From assembly GCF_021560035.1 (NCBI RefSeq), contig NZ_CP074373.1:368001-432000 (forward strand): DNA of 64,000 bases. Direction: 5' to 3'. The DNA comes from Virgibacillus sp. NKC19-16. Lineage in GTDB: Bacteria > Bacillota > Bacilli > Bacillales > Amphibacillaceae. The translations under genes and the position numbers were made by a program. Numbering within the stretch: the stretch's first letter is position 1; each line of letters begins with the position of its first letter. The notes beneath the pieces are model-generated. The model made no database searches, had not been told where the DNA came from, and saw nothing but the letters and a program-made list of their open reading frames with translations. This document shows positions 24,810-33,369 of the stretch, piece by piece.

Positions 24810-26924
24810 TTATTCACTTTTCACAGAATCGCGTGATTTATCTTTTTCAAACAAGACTAGCAATCCTGGAAGCAGTACACCTCGAATTAAGAAGGTATCT
24901 ATTAGAATACCGACAGCCACAATAAATCCGAATACAAACAATAGCTGAATAGGCTGTGTCATCAATACGGCAAATGTTGCTGCTAGAATAATGCCGGCTG
25001 AGGAAATAACCCCACCTGTATTTGCAACCGCAATTTCCACCGCCTTTTTAATAGGATACTTTTCCCTTTCCTCCATAAATCTCGAAACAAGCATGATATT
25101 ATAATCAATCCCAAGCGCTACGAGGAAGATAAAGGCATAGACCGGAACCCTGTTGCTTATTGTATCGATATCAAAGAAAAGACTTGTTAGAAACATGCCT
25201 AAACCTAATGCAGCAGCAAAAGATACTAAAATTGTACCCATCATGTACAGTGGCATTTTAAACGATCTGGTTAGGAAAATCAGCATTGCAAAGATTAATA
25301 TTGTCTCCAGTACGATGATGAGGATCAAATCGCGGTTATTGAGCGACCGATCATCTACAGATGTAGCTGTTTCACCAGCAAAGAATAGATCACCATTCAA
25401 ATTACTTGCTTCGACAATGGCATCTGAATCATTTCGAATGGTTTCTAAAGCGTCCATGGTCTGCGCCTCATATGGGTTTTCTTCGAATGTCATGCTGTAT
25501 GAAATGACTGTCTCATCGTCCATCATTTGGTCGACTCGAACACTGCTGACAAGTGGCTGTTCAGATAGATTTTTCATTAATACTTCTTGTTCGTCCTCGC
25601 TGACAGCTTCCTTTCCTTCAAACAATACAGTGGTGGGTGCTAGACTGCCTGCCTCGAAGTTTTCTTCCACTATTTCGTATCCTTCTCTGGAGGGCATATT
25701 CTCAGGGAAAGATTTTAAAATATTAAATTCATAATCCAGATTTAAACTGTTGCTAGCCGATACAAGGATGAAGAGGCCAATGATTGAAACAGATACGATC
25801 GGTTTTTTTGTAACAAATCTGCCTACCTTGCTCCAAAAGGAATTTGTTTTTACAGGGCTTTGCCCAACACGTGGAATCAATGGCCAAAATGACTTTCTTC
25901 CAAAAAACGTAAATAGGGCAGGAACAAGTGTCACGGATGCCAGCATAATGACAACAAGTGTTGTTCCAAAAATGGGAGCAAAATTTTGATAATCGCCCAG
26001 TGAAGCGAAAATTAAAATAAGCATAGCTGCCAGCACCGTTCCACTTGAATAGAAGACCGGTAATCCGGTTCCGCGCATAGCTATCTTCATCGCATCATGC
26101 TTATTTTCATGGGTTTTCAATTCTTCCCGAAAACGTGAGAATACGAATAGTGAATAATCAACAACGGCCGCAAACAACAAGATCGTCATAATGGATATGG
26201 ACTGGGTACTCATCAAGAGGCCTGCTTTTCCTAATAACCCCAATAGCTGTGCCACGATTAGATATACAACACCTGCCGCTACCAAAGGTATTAAAGCTAG
26301 AAGCGGTGAGCGGTATATGACGACTAATAAAACAAGTATGATTCCTACTGTTGACATAATTAGAACAAGGTCTGCTCTGGAAAAGAGATCATTGGTATCT
26401 GTAGCAATTCCAGCAGGCCCTGTCACATATAAATTCAAATCTGTATGTTGATCCGTTAAATGTTGAATTTGATTTAGCGTATCTTTTATCTCTGGTGTAT
26501 CTAGCGTGTTGTTTAAATGGAGTGGTATTAGTGCTGTTGACTCATTCTCTGAGAAAAAACCTTCTGTAGCTTGAGGAGGCAATTCTCCCAGTGGAATAAC
26601 TTCTTCAATTCCAGTAATATTTTCTGCGTCAATAGCATTAAACAGATCGGTCAGCTCGGATATCTCTATTTCACTTTCAGTTGATTCGAAGACTAGTAGA
26701 GCTGGTAAATTATTACTGTCTTCAACGTATGTATCTACTTTTTCACTCGCTACAACTGATTGTGCATCTTCAGGCAGTGTTTCAATACTGGAGACCTGAT
26801 AATCCTGCGCACTAGGGGCAAACGTTGCTAATAGAACGGTAATAAGTGCCCAAATGCCCAGCGTAATCCACATGCCTCTTTTCGTACTAACACGATCCGT
26901 GACTGATTGTAAGACATTTTTCAT
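24810..26924 (-). CDS. MMPL/RND-type transporter
   Basis: This 704-residue MMPL protein has two repeats, each made of one membrane helix, an external domain and a five-helix bundle. Helix clusters lie at about residues 18-35, 185-330, 373-390 and 535-690, and both repeats carry the proton-relay Asp-Tyr region (AAVVDYSLFVFSRFREE and ALGIDYNIMLVSRFMEE). It resembles B. subtilis YdfJ and mycobacterial MmpL-type exporters of lipids or drugs. It lies downstream of a TetR gene on the same strand, with two palindromic operators between them, so it is probably induced by a ligand of that repressor. Confidence 0.92.
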   Translation of the reverse strand: MKNVLQSVTDRVSTKRGMWITLGIWALITVLLATFAPSAQDYQVSSIETLPEDAQSVVASEKVDTYVEDSNNLPALLVFESTESEIEISELTDLFNAIDAENITGIEEVIPLGELPPQATEGFFSENESTALIPLHLNNTLDTPEIKDTLNQIQHLTDQHTDLNLYVTGPAGIATDTNDLFSRADLVLIMSTVGIILVLLVVIYRSPLLALIPLVAAGVVYLIVAQLLGLLGKAGLLMSTQSISIMTILLFAAVVDYSLFVFSRFREELKTHENKHDAMKIAMRGTGLPVFYSSGTVLAAMLILIFASLGDYQNFAPIFGTTLVVIMLASVTLVPALFTFFGRKSFWPLIPRVGQSPVKTNSFWSKVGRFVTKKPIVSVSIIGLFILVSASNSLNLDYEFNILKSFPENMPSREGYEIVEENFEAGSLAPTTVLFEGKEAVSEDEQEVLMKNLSEQPLVSSVRVDQMMDDETVISYSMTFEENPYEAQTMDALETIRNDSDAIVEASNLNGDLFFAGETATSVDDRSLNNRDLILIIVLETILIFAMLIFLTRSFKMPLYMMGTILVSFAAALGLGMFLTSLFFDIDTISNRVPVYAFIFLVALGIDYNIMLVSRFMEEREKYPIKKAVEIAVANTGGVISSAGIILAATFAVLMTQPIQLLFVFGFIVAVGILIDTFLIRGVLLPGLLVLFEKDKSRDSVKSE

Positions 26925-26958
26925 ATTTCAATTCCTTTCATCTTTATAAATTTTCAAA

Positions 26959-27008
26959 GTGACGTAACTGTCACCTTGATATTATCATTGAAAGTGACGG
27001 TAGTGTCA
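26959..27008 (-). promoter_or_regulatory. Two TetR-type palindromic operators
   Basis: GTGACGTAACTGTCAC (26959-26974) and GTGACGGTAGTGTCA (26994-27008) are two related palindromes with centres about 35 bp apart, between the tetR stop and the MMPL start. The shared GTGAC/GTCAC arms suggest binding sites for the adjacent TetR protein. Confidence 0.65.
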
Positions 27009-27012
27009 AATA

Positions 27013-27585
27013 CTAATTTGTAAATATCCCATGTGTTAGCATCGTTTTAATGGAGGATACCCACTGGGAATAAGGTATGCTGGCATGGTTTGGAATATCA
27101 ACCGTTTGGAAAATAAAACCTAAAATCAGGCTATCCGGTAGTGTTGGGTTTAGAAGGTTTTCTGTCTTCCCTAACTGAACAAAATGTTGTAGGGTGGCAT
27201 ACATCGTCTGATGCTGTTTATCTAAACGCGCTTTATTTGCTTTGACTTTCTCATTAATCTCTGTTGGAATCTGATATGCCATCTCCCTAATTTGATGGAT
27301 TTCCCTGTCCTTGAAAATAATATATAAAAGGTAATCAAACTGATCCTCGAAATTTTTATATGTATTTATTTTTTGTAATTCGTTAAGGAAATGATTCATC
27401 TCTTCCACCATATAATCGGTAATTAGCTCGTCTTTGTTCTCATAGTATTTATATAAAGTACCTCGTGCAATATGTAACCGTTCCGCTACTATACGAAAGG
27501 TAAACCCGGCATAGCTGTACTCAAGCAGGGCTTCTTTTGTTGTTTGATATAATTCTTCCTTGGTAAATTTTCGCTCGCGTGCCAT
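27013..27585 (-). CDS. TetR/AcrR family transcriptional regulator
   Basis: This 190-residue regulator has an N-terminal helix-turn-helix (about residues 8-55; FRIVAERLHIARGTLYKYYENKDEL) and a variable all-helical ligand domain. Its gene precedes the MMPL transporter with 88 nt between them, and that gap contains two matched palindromes. It most likely represses the transporter and is released by a hydrophobic ligand. The ribosome binding site and start (ATGGCACGCGAG) are clear. Confidence 0.88.
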   Translation of the reverse strand: MARERKFTKEELYQTTKEALLEYSYAGFTFRIVAERLHIARGTLYKYYENKDELITDYMVEEMNHFLNELQKINTYKNFEDQFDYLLYIIFKDREIHQIREMAYQIPTEINEKVKANKARLDKQHQTMYATLQHFVQLGKTENLLNPTLPDSLILGFIFQTVDIPNHASIPYSQWVSSIKTMLTHGIFTN

Positions 27586-27717
27586 ATACTCACCTCACGT
27601 TTTATAATAAAGGAATGCTTTTTGATCCATGAATTTGTTTGGTCTTCTTGGTATATTATAATGAAATTGTGGCTGTTCATGAACATGTTCGTTTTTTAAA
27701 GTTAGGGGGATCCATAA

Positions 27718-27882
27718 ATGGCTAACTGGTTGAAGAGAATTTTGGGTATGGAAAAATGCTATATTTGTAATAATAAGGCAGTGAAACCACGCACGTATAT
27801 TAATGATGAGGGTGAAAAGGTTCCTGTTTGTTTCAAATGTGTAACGTATGCGGAAAGACGCGCAATGAAAAAAGTCCAGTGA
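27718..27882 (+). CDS. Small Cys4 zinc-ribbon-like protein
   Basis: This 54-residue protein has two cysteine pairs, CYIC at residues 13-16 and CFKC at about 38-41, separated by a short charged hairpin (KPRTYINDEGEKVPV), and a basic tail ERRAMKKVQ. The spacing suggests a treble-clef or zinc-ribbon knuckle. GGGGGAT lies about 7 nt before the ATG. It is monocistronic between the TetR and YqxD genes. Its function is unknown; a nucleic-acid or protein adaptor role is possible. Confidence 0.65.
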   Translation: MANWLKRILGMEKCYICNNKAVKPRTYINDEGEKVPVCFKCVTYAERRAMKKVQ

Positions 27883-27943
27883 ATAAGGATGTTTAAAAGG
27901 TTTCTTGCTGATAAACTGAAATTGGAATATAGAATTATTAAAT

Positions 27944-28390
27944 TTAGTTCATTTGATCAATTGTATTTCTAAAAAGCTTACTGAATTTTTCCCGGTCCTC
28001 TGCTGTAAATGGCTTTGGACCTTTTGTTCGTTTTCCGCTTTTTCTTGCCATGGAGCTAATGTAGCGTGTTTGTAAGAGGTGGTCGATATTTTCATTTGTA
28101 TACGTGAAGCCTTTATGATGAAGTACGGTGCATCCTTTTGCTAATCCAAGTGACGCAAGGCCGTAGTCCTGTGTAATGATAATATCGTCTTTTTGGGCAA
28201 GTTTCATAATTTTATAATCCGCAGCCTCGGCTCCAGTATCAACATACACCGTTTCCACTCCATCTTCCTCCTCATCGTGAGAAAAATGCGCAAAGCTTTT
28301 AACAAGCACGACAGGGATCCCTGCATCTTGAGCTATTGAAACGACAATATCTTTCACTGGACTAGCATCTGCGTCAACGTAAATTTTCAT
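27944..28390 (-). CDS. yqxD: YaiI/YqxD family protein (DUF188, UPF0178)
   Basis: This 148-residue PIN-like protein of the UPF0178 family has [14 protein letters not shown] at the start, the acidic [11 protein letters not shown] and [13 protein letters not shown] motifs that form the putative metal site, and the conserved [13 protein letters not shown]. The ATG at 28390 is preceded by AGGTG; a GTG three codons upstream is less well placed. PIN-domain likeness suggests a nuclease, but activity has not been shown for the family. It is monocistronic. Confidence 0.9.
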   Translation of the reverse strand: MKIYVDADASPVKDIVVSIAQDAGIPVVLVKSFAHFSHDEEEDGVETVYVDTGAEAADYKIMKLAQKDDIIITQDYGLASLGLAKGCTVLHHKGFTYTNENIDHLLQTRYISSMARKSGKRTKGPKPFTAEDREKFSKLFRNTIDQMN

Positions 28391-28515
28391 TGAATTCACC
28401 TATTTTTCTTATGTAAGTTGGTAGTATAAGTTGATTTTATCAAATAAAAACGGCAAAAGCGATAAAAGGTATGTAATAGATTTGAAACCCAATGGATGGT
28501 AATTATTAAAAAATG

Positions 28516-28544
28516 TTGCGATTTAATAAAATAAATTGTATAAT
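28516..28544 (+). promoter_or_regulatory. Sigma-A promoter of the ArsR-type regulator/MFS operon
   Basis: TTGCGA (28516-28521), a 17-bp spacer and TATAAT (28539-28544). The AT-rich imperfect palindrome AATTAATTTGGAAAATTAAA just downstream (from about 28556) could be an autoregulatory operator. Confidence 0.6.
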
Positions 28545-28619
28545 AAATTTAAATAATTAATTTGGAAAATTAAATTGAATTGTAAATGCAAATTATTCCC
28601 AAATAGAGGTGATATCAAG

Positions 28620-29090
28620 ATGGATAAACGAGAAACAATGGAAATTAATTTAAAACAGCAAAAAGTCATTTCTGATCCACTACGGTCACGCATTATTGCA
28701 CTTTTGTATGAAGAGCCAATGACGCCAAAACAGACAGCCGATAAGGTAGGGAAGAACCCTGGAACGATCTATTATCATATTCAGCAACTTTATAAGCATG
28801 ACATTTTAGAAATTGATCATGTGAAAACAGAAAAAGGGATCGTTGAAAAATATTACCGGGCAAAGGCAATGGTGTATAAAAACACGGAAAAGGAAGCTCC
28901 TGCTAACCATGTTGGCGGCAGCCAATCACATATGTATCTATCTGACAAATTGCTAAAAGAATTAAACGAAGAAGTCCAGGAACTGTTTTTTAAGTACGCG
29001 CATTTGTCTTACAAAGAGACAGCCGAACAAAAGGCGTATGAGGTTGATTTCCGTATTAAAGAATATGAAGATGAGGAGCGGGGAGAATGA
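28620..29090 (+). CDS. ArsR-type winged-helix regulator
   Basis: This 156-residue protein has an N-terminal ArsR/HTH_20-type winged helix (about residues 12-80), including SDPLRSRIIALLYEEPMTPKQTADKVGKNPGTIYYHIQQL, and a helical C-terminal extension rich in Glu and Lys. No metal-binding Cys motif is present, so metal sensing is unlikely. The ATG at 28620 has GAGGTG 8 nt upstream. The MFS gene overlaps its stop by 4 nt, so the pair is coexpressed and the regulator probably controls the transporter. Confidence 0.85.
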   Translation: MDKRETMEINLKQQKVISDPLRSRIIALLYEEPMTPKQTADKVGKNPGTIYYHIQQLYKHDILEIDHVKTEKGIVEKYYRAKAMVYKNTEKEAPANHVGGSQSHMYLSDKLLKELNEEVQELFFKYAHLSYKETAEQKAYEVDFRIKEYEDEERGE

Positions 29091-30337
29091 AAGCATTCTT
29101 TTTCGAACGGAATTTCCTGATATTATTGTCTGGTGTATTTATTAACGGTATTGGTGGCGGCGTTTATGCTGTATCCGGGATGCTGCTTGTTCTGCATTTA
29201 AGCGGAAGCGTCCTCTATTCAGGCTTTGCATTTTTTGCTGTTTCACTTGCGACCTCGATGGGGTTTCTTGTCGCGCCTTTAGCAAATTATTTCAAGTATA
29301 AAAATGGGTTAGTCATCTGCGGTTTTTTGAAAGCAGCGTTGCTGTTTACGATTCCATTGTGTTATATGACCATTGGCCTTAACGTCTATTATGTCATTTT
29401 GCTATTGTTTGCGATTTCCCTCCTTTCTCAATTCACCTATCCTATTGAATCGACTATTCTTCCTATCATCGTTGGGAAAGACAATGTCATTCAAGCCAAT
29501 TCTTATTTACACACTGTCCGTGAGGCAATGGATGTTGTATTTGTTGCTGTTGCGGGAATTCTTGTTGCATTCATAGGATCTGTTCAAGCGATTTTAATTA
29601 CGGCTATTTGCATGTTATTGTCCGCTCTTGCTTATACCTTATTTAGTTTTCAACAGCCTGAAGCCACTAAAGATAAACAATTTGACAATGTACTGGATGT
29701 ATACAAAAGTGATCTAAAAGCAGGGATTGGCTATATACGAAATTCGCTTATCCCAAAGATGATCGTATCCATTGTATTCATAAACTTTGCAATAGGAGTA
29801 ATGACAACAAATTTGCCTGCTTTTTCGCTCATTAAAGGCGATGGTAGTGAAGCAGCATATGGCTTTTATATGGCGGCCATGTCACTTGGGGTAATGATTG
29901 GAACGATTGTTACGCCGAAAGTGAAAGAAATTGGATTTGGACGGCTAATAATTATTAGTTTTTGTGGTACCGGTTTACTGTGGGTGGGTGCATCTCTTCT
30001 TCCACTGATCCCATCACTTATACTTTTTAGCGTGGGAACAATCTCCATTGGAATTATTAACATATTGGTATTTTCTGCCATTCAGCAACAAGTAGAAACG
30101 GTGTTCATTGGGCGGGTAATCACCGTATTAGCAAGTGCATCATCAATCGGTACTCCTTTTGGTGCGCTTGCTGGAGGTGTCATTGGTGAGATGTTTACTC
30201 CAGTTGTACCAGTCTTTATATGCGGAATAGCAATGTTCATCTTTAGCTTTAGCTGGCTAAGCAGTTCCGTGCTGCGAAAGCTTCCTAAAATCGATGAGGC
30301 GGAGTTGTTTCCTGTGAAACGGGTGGAAGAAGCTTGA
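29087..30337 (+). CDS. MFS transporter
   Basis: This 416-residue major facilitator has about twelve membrane helices and a short cytoplasmic tail ending KRVEEA. It resembles MFS_3-type efflux proteins that are found with ArsR-like regulators. The ATGA overlap with the regulator gene couples translation. A hairpin terminator follows. The substrate is unknown; drug or metabolite export is the usual family role. Confidence 0.88.
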   Translation: MKAFFFERNFLILLSGVFINGIGGGVYAVSGMLLVLHLSGSVLYSGFAFFAVSLATSMGFLVAPLANYFKYKNGLVICGFLKAALLFTIPLCYMTIGLNVYYVILLLFAISLLSQFTYPIESTILPIIVGKDNVIQANSYLHTVREAMDVVFVAVAGILVAFIGSVQAILITAICMLLSALAYTLFSFQQPEATKDKQFDNVLDVYKSDLKAGIGYIRNSLIPKMIVSIVFINFAIGVMTTNLPAFSLIKGDGSEAAYGFYMAAMSLGVMIGTIVTPKVKEIGFGRLIIISFCGTGLLWVGASLLPLIPSLILFSVGTISIGIINILVFSAIQQQVETVFIGRVITVLASASSIGTPFGALAGGVIGEMFTPVVPVFICGIAMFIFSFSWLSSSVLRKLPKIDEAELFPVKRVEEA

Positions 30338-30360
30338 TGTTTGATTAAGTATATAGGAAG

Positions 30361-30402
30361 GGGTTGATTAATACACAGTTTTCTTAATCAACCCTATTTT
30401 TT
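30361..30402. terminator. Bidirectional terminator
   Basis: GGGTTGATTAA (30361-30371) pairs with TTAATCAACCC (30384-30394), flanked by T and A tracts. It serves the MFS gene and the convergent hydrolase. Confidence 0.8.
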
Positions 30403-31357
30403 ATATTCCACCTAGAAAATGATCAATTTCTTCTGCAATGAGCTCGGGTTCCCAAACATGAATATAATGACCTGCATCTATGTATAAATAGCTTCCATTC
30501 TCAACTTGCTCTGTGTAATCAGAAAGCATTTCACGCCAATTTTCTATTCCGACATCTGTTCCATCAGATATGAAAAAATACATCGGTGTTTCGGCAGGAA
30601 GACCTTCATCGCCAACCTTGGATGCGTTCGTTTGTATCTGTTTTACCTCTTCTTGCATATTTGAAGTTAGTGTTCTTCTGTAAAAAATACTTCGATATAT
30701 ATCTTCATCCTTGGACGATAATTGTTCTGACTGTATGGCCGCTGACCCATTTGCAACATTAGGGAATAGTCGCAGTAATCCGGTTCGAGCTGCAAAACCT
30801 GCGACTGACTGTATAGAGGAAGAAGGGACTTCCATGGCTTGATAGCTTCCTGGAATAGCCGGATCAAGTCCAATAATAGCTTCAACTTCTTCGGGATATT
30901 TTTGTGCCCAATGAATAGCCTCGATGCCTGACATCGAATGAGGCGCCAATACGTATGGTGGTTTTTCACCAGCAAGATCTAATGCTGAACGCGTCTCCTC
31001 CAGGATAAAATCGATATCCCTTGGGACGTCAGCAATTTCGCTCCATCCATATCCTGCCTTTTCAACAACCGCAATTCGGTATTTCGGCAGCAGCTCAGAC
31101 CAAAGGGGTTTGAAATCAAGTGTGGGCGAACTTGTTCCACCTCCTGCCATGAAAACAATGGTTGTATCACTTTTTCCTTGTGTATATACATGCATGTCGT
31201 GCCCGTTAACTGTTACCATTTGCCCTGGATGAGGCGTGTTTTTAATCTCTTTAGCAGTTGCGAATTTGTTATAGATCCATGATCCAATGATTATGAAAAC
31301 CAGAAGTGCAATGATAGATAAAACAATTAATATGGATATTTTCTTCATTTTGATCAT
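30401..31357 (-). CDS. Membrane-anchored alpha/beta hydrolase
   Basis: This 318-residue protein has an N-terminal membrane helix (about residues 8-30) and an external alpha/beta hydrolase domain. The nucleophile elbow reads APHSMSG, a variant of GxSxG in which the first Gly is replaced. The oxyanion region is FMAGGGTSS and the final His is in DAGHYIHVWEP. It is monocistronic. The type resembles esterases and haloperoxidase-like hydrolases, and the substrate is unknown. The upstream 120 bp contain nothing else recognisable. Confidence 0.85.
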   Translation of the reverse strand: MIKMKKISILIVLSIIALLVFIIIGSWIYNKFATAKEIKNTPHPGQMVTVNGHDMHVYTQGKSDTTIVFMAGGGTSSPTLDFKPLWSELLPKYRIAVVEKAGYGWSEIADVPRDIDFILEETRSALDLAGEKPPYVLAPHSMSGIEAIHWAQKYPEEVEAIIGLDPAIPGSYQAMEVPSSSIQSVAGFAARTGLLRLFPNVANGSAAIQSEQLSSKDEDIYRSIFYRRTLTSNMQEEVKQIQTNASKVGDEGLPAETPMYFFISDGTDVGIENWREMLSDYTEQVENGSYLYIDAGHYIHVWEPELIAEEIDHFLGGI

Positions 31358-31478
31358 CGCAGTTGATCTTCCTTGTAATTTAAATTTTTAATTTTCCCAC
31401 TACCAATTATAACATATTACGATATATATTCAGGGTATAGTTTAAGAATTTTAAAAATGTGAGGAGAACCTAAATAAA

Positions 31479-31641
31479 GGCTCTTTTCGTAAGTATTGTT
31501 GTTTTTAAATCTTCGCAGTTGATATAAAAGACGACGTAAGTGCTTGTTGAATTCCGCTCCGGACGTAAATTGAAATTAAGATAGTTGACGTCGTCTTTGA
31601 TATCTTTTGTGTCAAAAAAAACAATCTTTTAGAAAAGAGCC
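31479..31641 (-). mobile_element. MITE with ISL3-like ends, copy 1 (163 bp)
   Basis: The element starts GGCTCTTTTC and ends GAAAAGAGCC, a perfect terminal inverted repeat. It is flanked by an 8-bp direct duplication, TAAATAAA, at 31471-31478 and 31642-31649. GGCTCTTT-type ends and 8-bp duplications are typical of the ISL3 family. Inside is a palindromic segment (GACGACGT ... ACGTCGTC). It encodes no transposase. Its ends match the element at 45195-45384 in the opposite orientation. Confidence 0.8.
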
Positions 31642-31774
31642 TAAATAAAAAGGAATGCGCTATCATATTATGAGAAGCTTTATTTCTTTTCCAATGCTTA
31701 AAAGTAAGTTATTATGGCTGAAATGCTAGTGATTGGGTTATATTTTACAATAACTTAAGAAAGGGGATGAGCAT

Positions 31775-32068
31775 ATGAATCAAAAAGTAATCATTAATGA
31801 TTTAACAATCAACGCAGAGAACTACCATGAAGAAACGGTTACGAAAGAAGGGAAAGACCTGCTTAAAATAGGTTTTGATTTTAAAGTAAGAAGCGACGAA
31901 TCTCATGATGTAACCACGCTACTTTATAAGAACGATTTTACTGTTCAGGTACCAGGAAGAATACCCGAATTCTCCGCAACCATTTATAAGTATTCCACAT
32001 CAATTACGAATCTGTCTGAGGAAGGAGCCGTTGGAGATTTCAAGCTGGAGTTAATCGAGAAAGTATAA
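31775..32068 (+). CDS. DUF3219 family protein (YkvR-like)
   Basis: This 97-residue soluble protein of DUF3219 (B. subtilis YkvR) is predicted mostly beta: NQKVIINDLTINAENYHEE at the start and DFTVQVPGRIPEFSATIYKYSTSITNL in the middle. An AAAGGGG site lies about 8 nt before the ATG. The function is unknown. It precedes a hypothetical gene by about 80 nt. Confidence 0.75.
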   Translation: MNQKVIINDLTINAENYHEETVTKEGKDLLKIGFDFKVRSDESHDVTTLLYKNDFTVQVPGRIPEFSATIYKYSTSITNLSEEGAVGDFKLELIEKV

Positions 32069-32150
32069 TTTGTCAACGGATTTTAGCTGGGCACCAGATG
32101 CTAGGCACTCCCATATACTACTAAAGATTTGTATTTTGGGAGGAATAAGA

Positions 32151-32675
32151 ATGAATCATGAATTTCATATGTTTGTCGAGAAAATAATAGCAAATTGGTC
32201 CGAGCAACAGCGAGAAGGTGCTAAGAAAATAATAAATAAATACGGATTACCACAAGAAGCTATCGCAAGCAGATTAATTTGGTATGATAATTATCCTTGG
32301 AAGAAAACCATTGTCCATCGGGACGCGGTACCACATAACTTTCCGACACCACATCCGGATTTTCTAGAACAAACCATTAATTATAGGGCCCCGCTGGATG
32401 CTTTTGATGCAATTGCCTATTATGACGGCAGCTGCTACCCTGATCGAACGAAGGGGGAAGTCACTGCCATTTGTGATAAAGAAGAGATGAATATGTTATC
32501 GATAAATCTGTTTCATGATATCGTGACACGAAAAAGAACGGTTGAAGAAGCAAGAGTATGCATGATTGAGATGGGGGCGGACTTTTTGCTTTATGATATT
32601 TCCTCGCCATATATGGAGCAATTCCTTTTCCCACAGCAATATCATACGGAAGATCCTGATAAGGGATATTTTTAA
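32151..32675 (+). CDS. Conserved hypothetical protein
   Basis: This is a 174-residue soluble protein with no membrane helix or signal peptide. It contains an aromatic segment WYDNYPWKKTIVHRDAVPHNFPTPHPDFLEQTINY and a later helix EEARVCMIEMGADFLLYD. I do not recognise a family. GGGAGGA lies 8 nt upstream of the ATG at 32151; the frame runs on upstream without support. A terminator follows, so it may share a transcript with the DUF3219 gene. Confidence 0.7.
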   Translation: MNHEFHMFVEKIIANWSEQQREGAKKIINKYGLPQEAIASRLIWYDNYPWKKTIVHRDAVPHNFPTPHPDFLEQTINYRAPLDAFDAIAYYDGSCYPDRTKGEVTAICDKEEMNMLSINLFHDIVTRKRTVEEARVCMIEMGADFLLYDISSPYMEQFLFPQQYHTEDPDKGYF

Positions 32676-32696
32676 TTCTCTATAGTATTGGGATAA

Positions 32697-32734
32697 AAGC
32701 CGGATTCGGACTTCAGTTCCGCATCCGGCTTATC
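32697..32734 (+). terminator. Hairpin terminator
   Basis: AAGCCGGAT pairs with ATCCGGCTT around an inner CGG/CCG stem. It closes the DUF3219/hypothetical unit. Confidence 0.7.
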
Positions 32735-32808
32735 TATTAGTGCATTTAGCAAGCATACTTATGTTATACTAAACGGAAAACACGCTGTGAAGAAGGAGGA
32801 TGTAACGC

Positions 32809-33357
32809 ATGGTACTGACAATCATTGTGATCGCGATTATTGCTATTATAGCAATATTTCTTATGACATCTTATAATGGCTTGGTAAAATACCGAAACTG
32901 GGTACAAGAAGCCTGGAGTCAGATTGATGTTCAATTAAAGAGACGTCACGATTTGATCCCAAATCTGGTGAATACGGTTAAAGGTTATGCTGAACATGAA
33001 CGAGAAACCCTAGAGGGGGTTGTGGAAGCACGAAGCCAATTGGTTAATGGTTCGCCACAGGAAAGAATAGATGCAGATAACCAAATAGAGGGGGCATTAA
33101 AATCTATTTTTGCCTTGTCGGAATCGTATCCGGATCTAAAAGCGAATGAGAACTTTCTAAATCTGCAAGAACAGTTAACGACAACAGAAAACAAGGTCGC
33201 CTATTCTCGCCAACTGTACAATAAAACGGTAGCTGACTATAACATTAAGTTACAATCATTTCCAACCAATATAATGGCAAGTATGTTTAATTTTAAACAA
33301 GAGGATCTCTTATCTATACCGGAAGAAGAAAGAGAAGTACCAGACGTGAGTTTCTAA
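32809..33357 (+). CDS. lemA: LemA family protein
   Basis: This 182-residue LemA protein has one N-terminal membrane helix (about residues 2-22), then the conserved YNGLVKYRNWVQEAWSQIDVQLKRRHDLIPNLVNTVKGYAEHE. The rest is a helical bundle. GGAGGATG lies upstream of the start. The next gene, 12 nt downstream, encodes the membrane protease HtpX. LemA-HtpX pairs are common, and LemA may present or anchor substrates at the membrane, although its role is not settled. Confidence 0.93.
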   Translation: MVLTIIVIAIIAIIAIFLMTSYNGLVKYRNWVQEAWSQIDVQLKRRHDLIPNLVNTVKGYAEHERETLEGVVEARSQLVNGSPQERIDADNQIEGALKSIFALSESYPDLKANENFLNLQEQLTTTENKVAYSRQLYNKTVADYNIKLQSFPTNIMASMFNFKQEDLLSIPEEEREVPDVSF

Positions 33358-33369
33358 TGGGGGAATATT

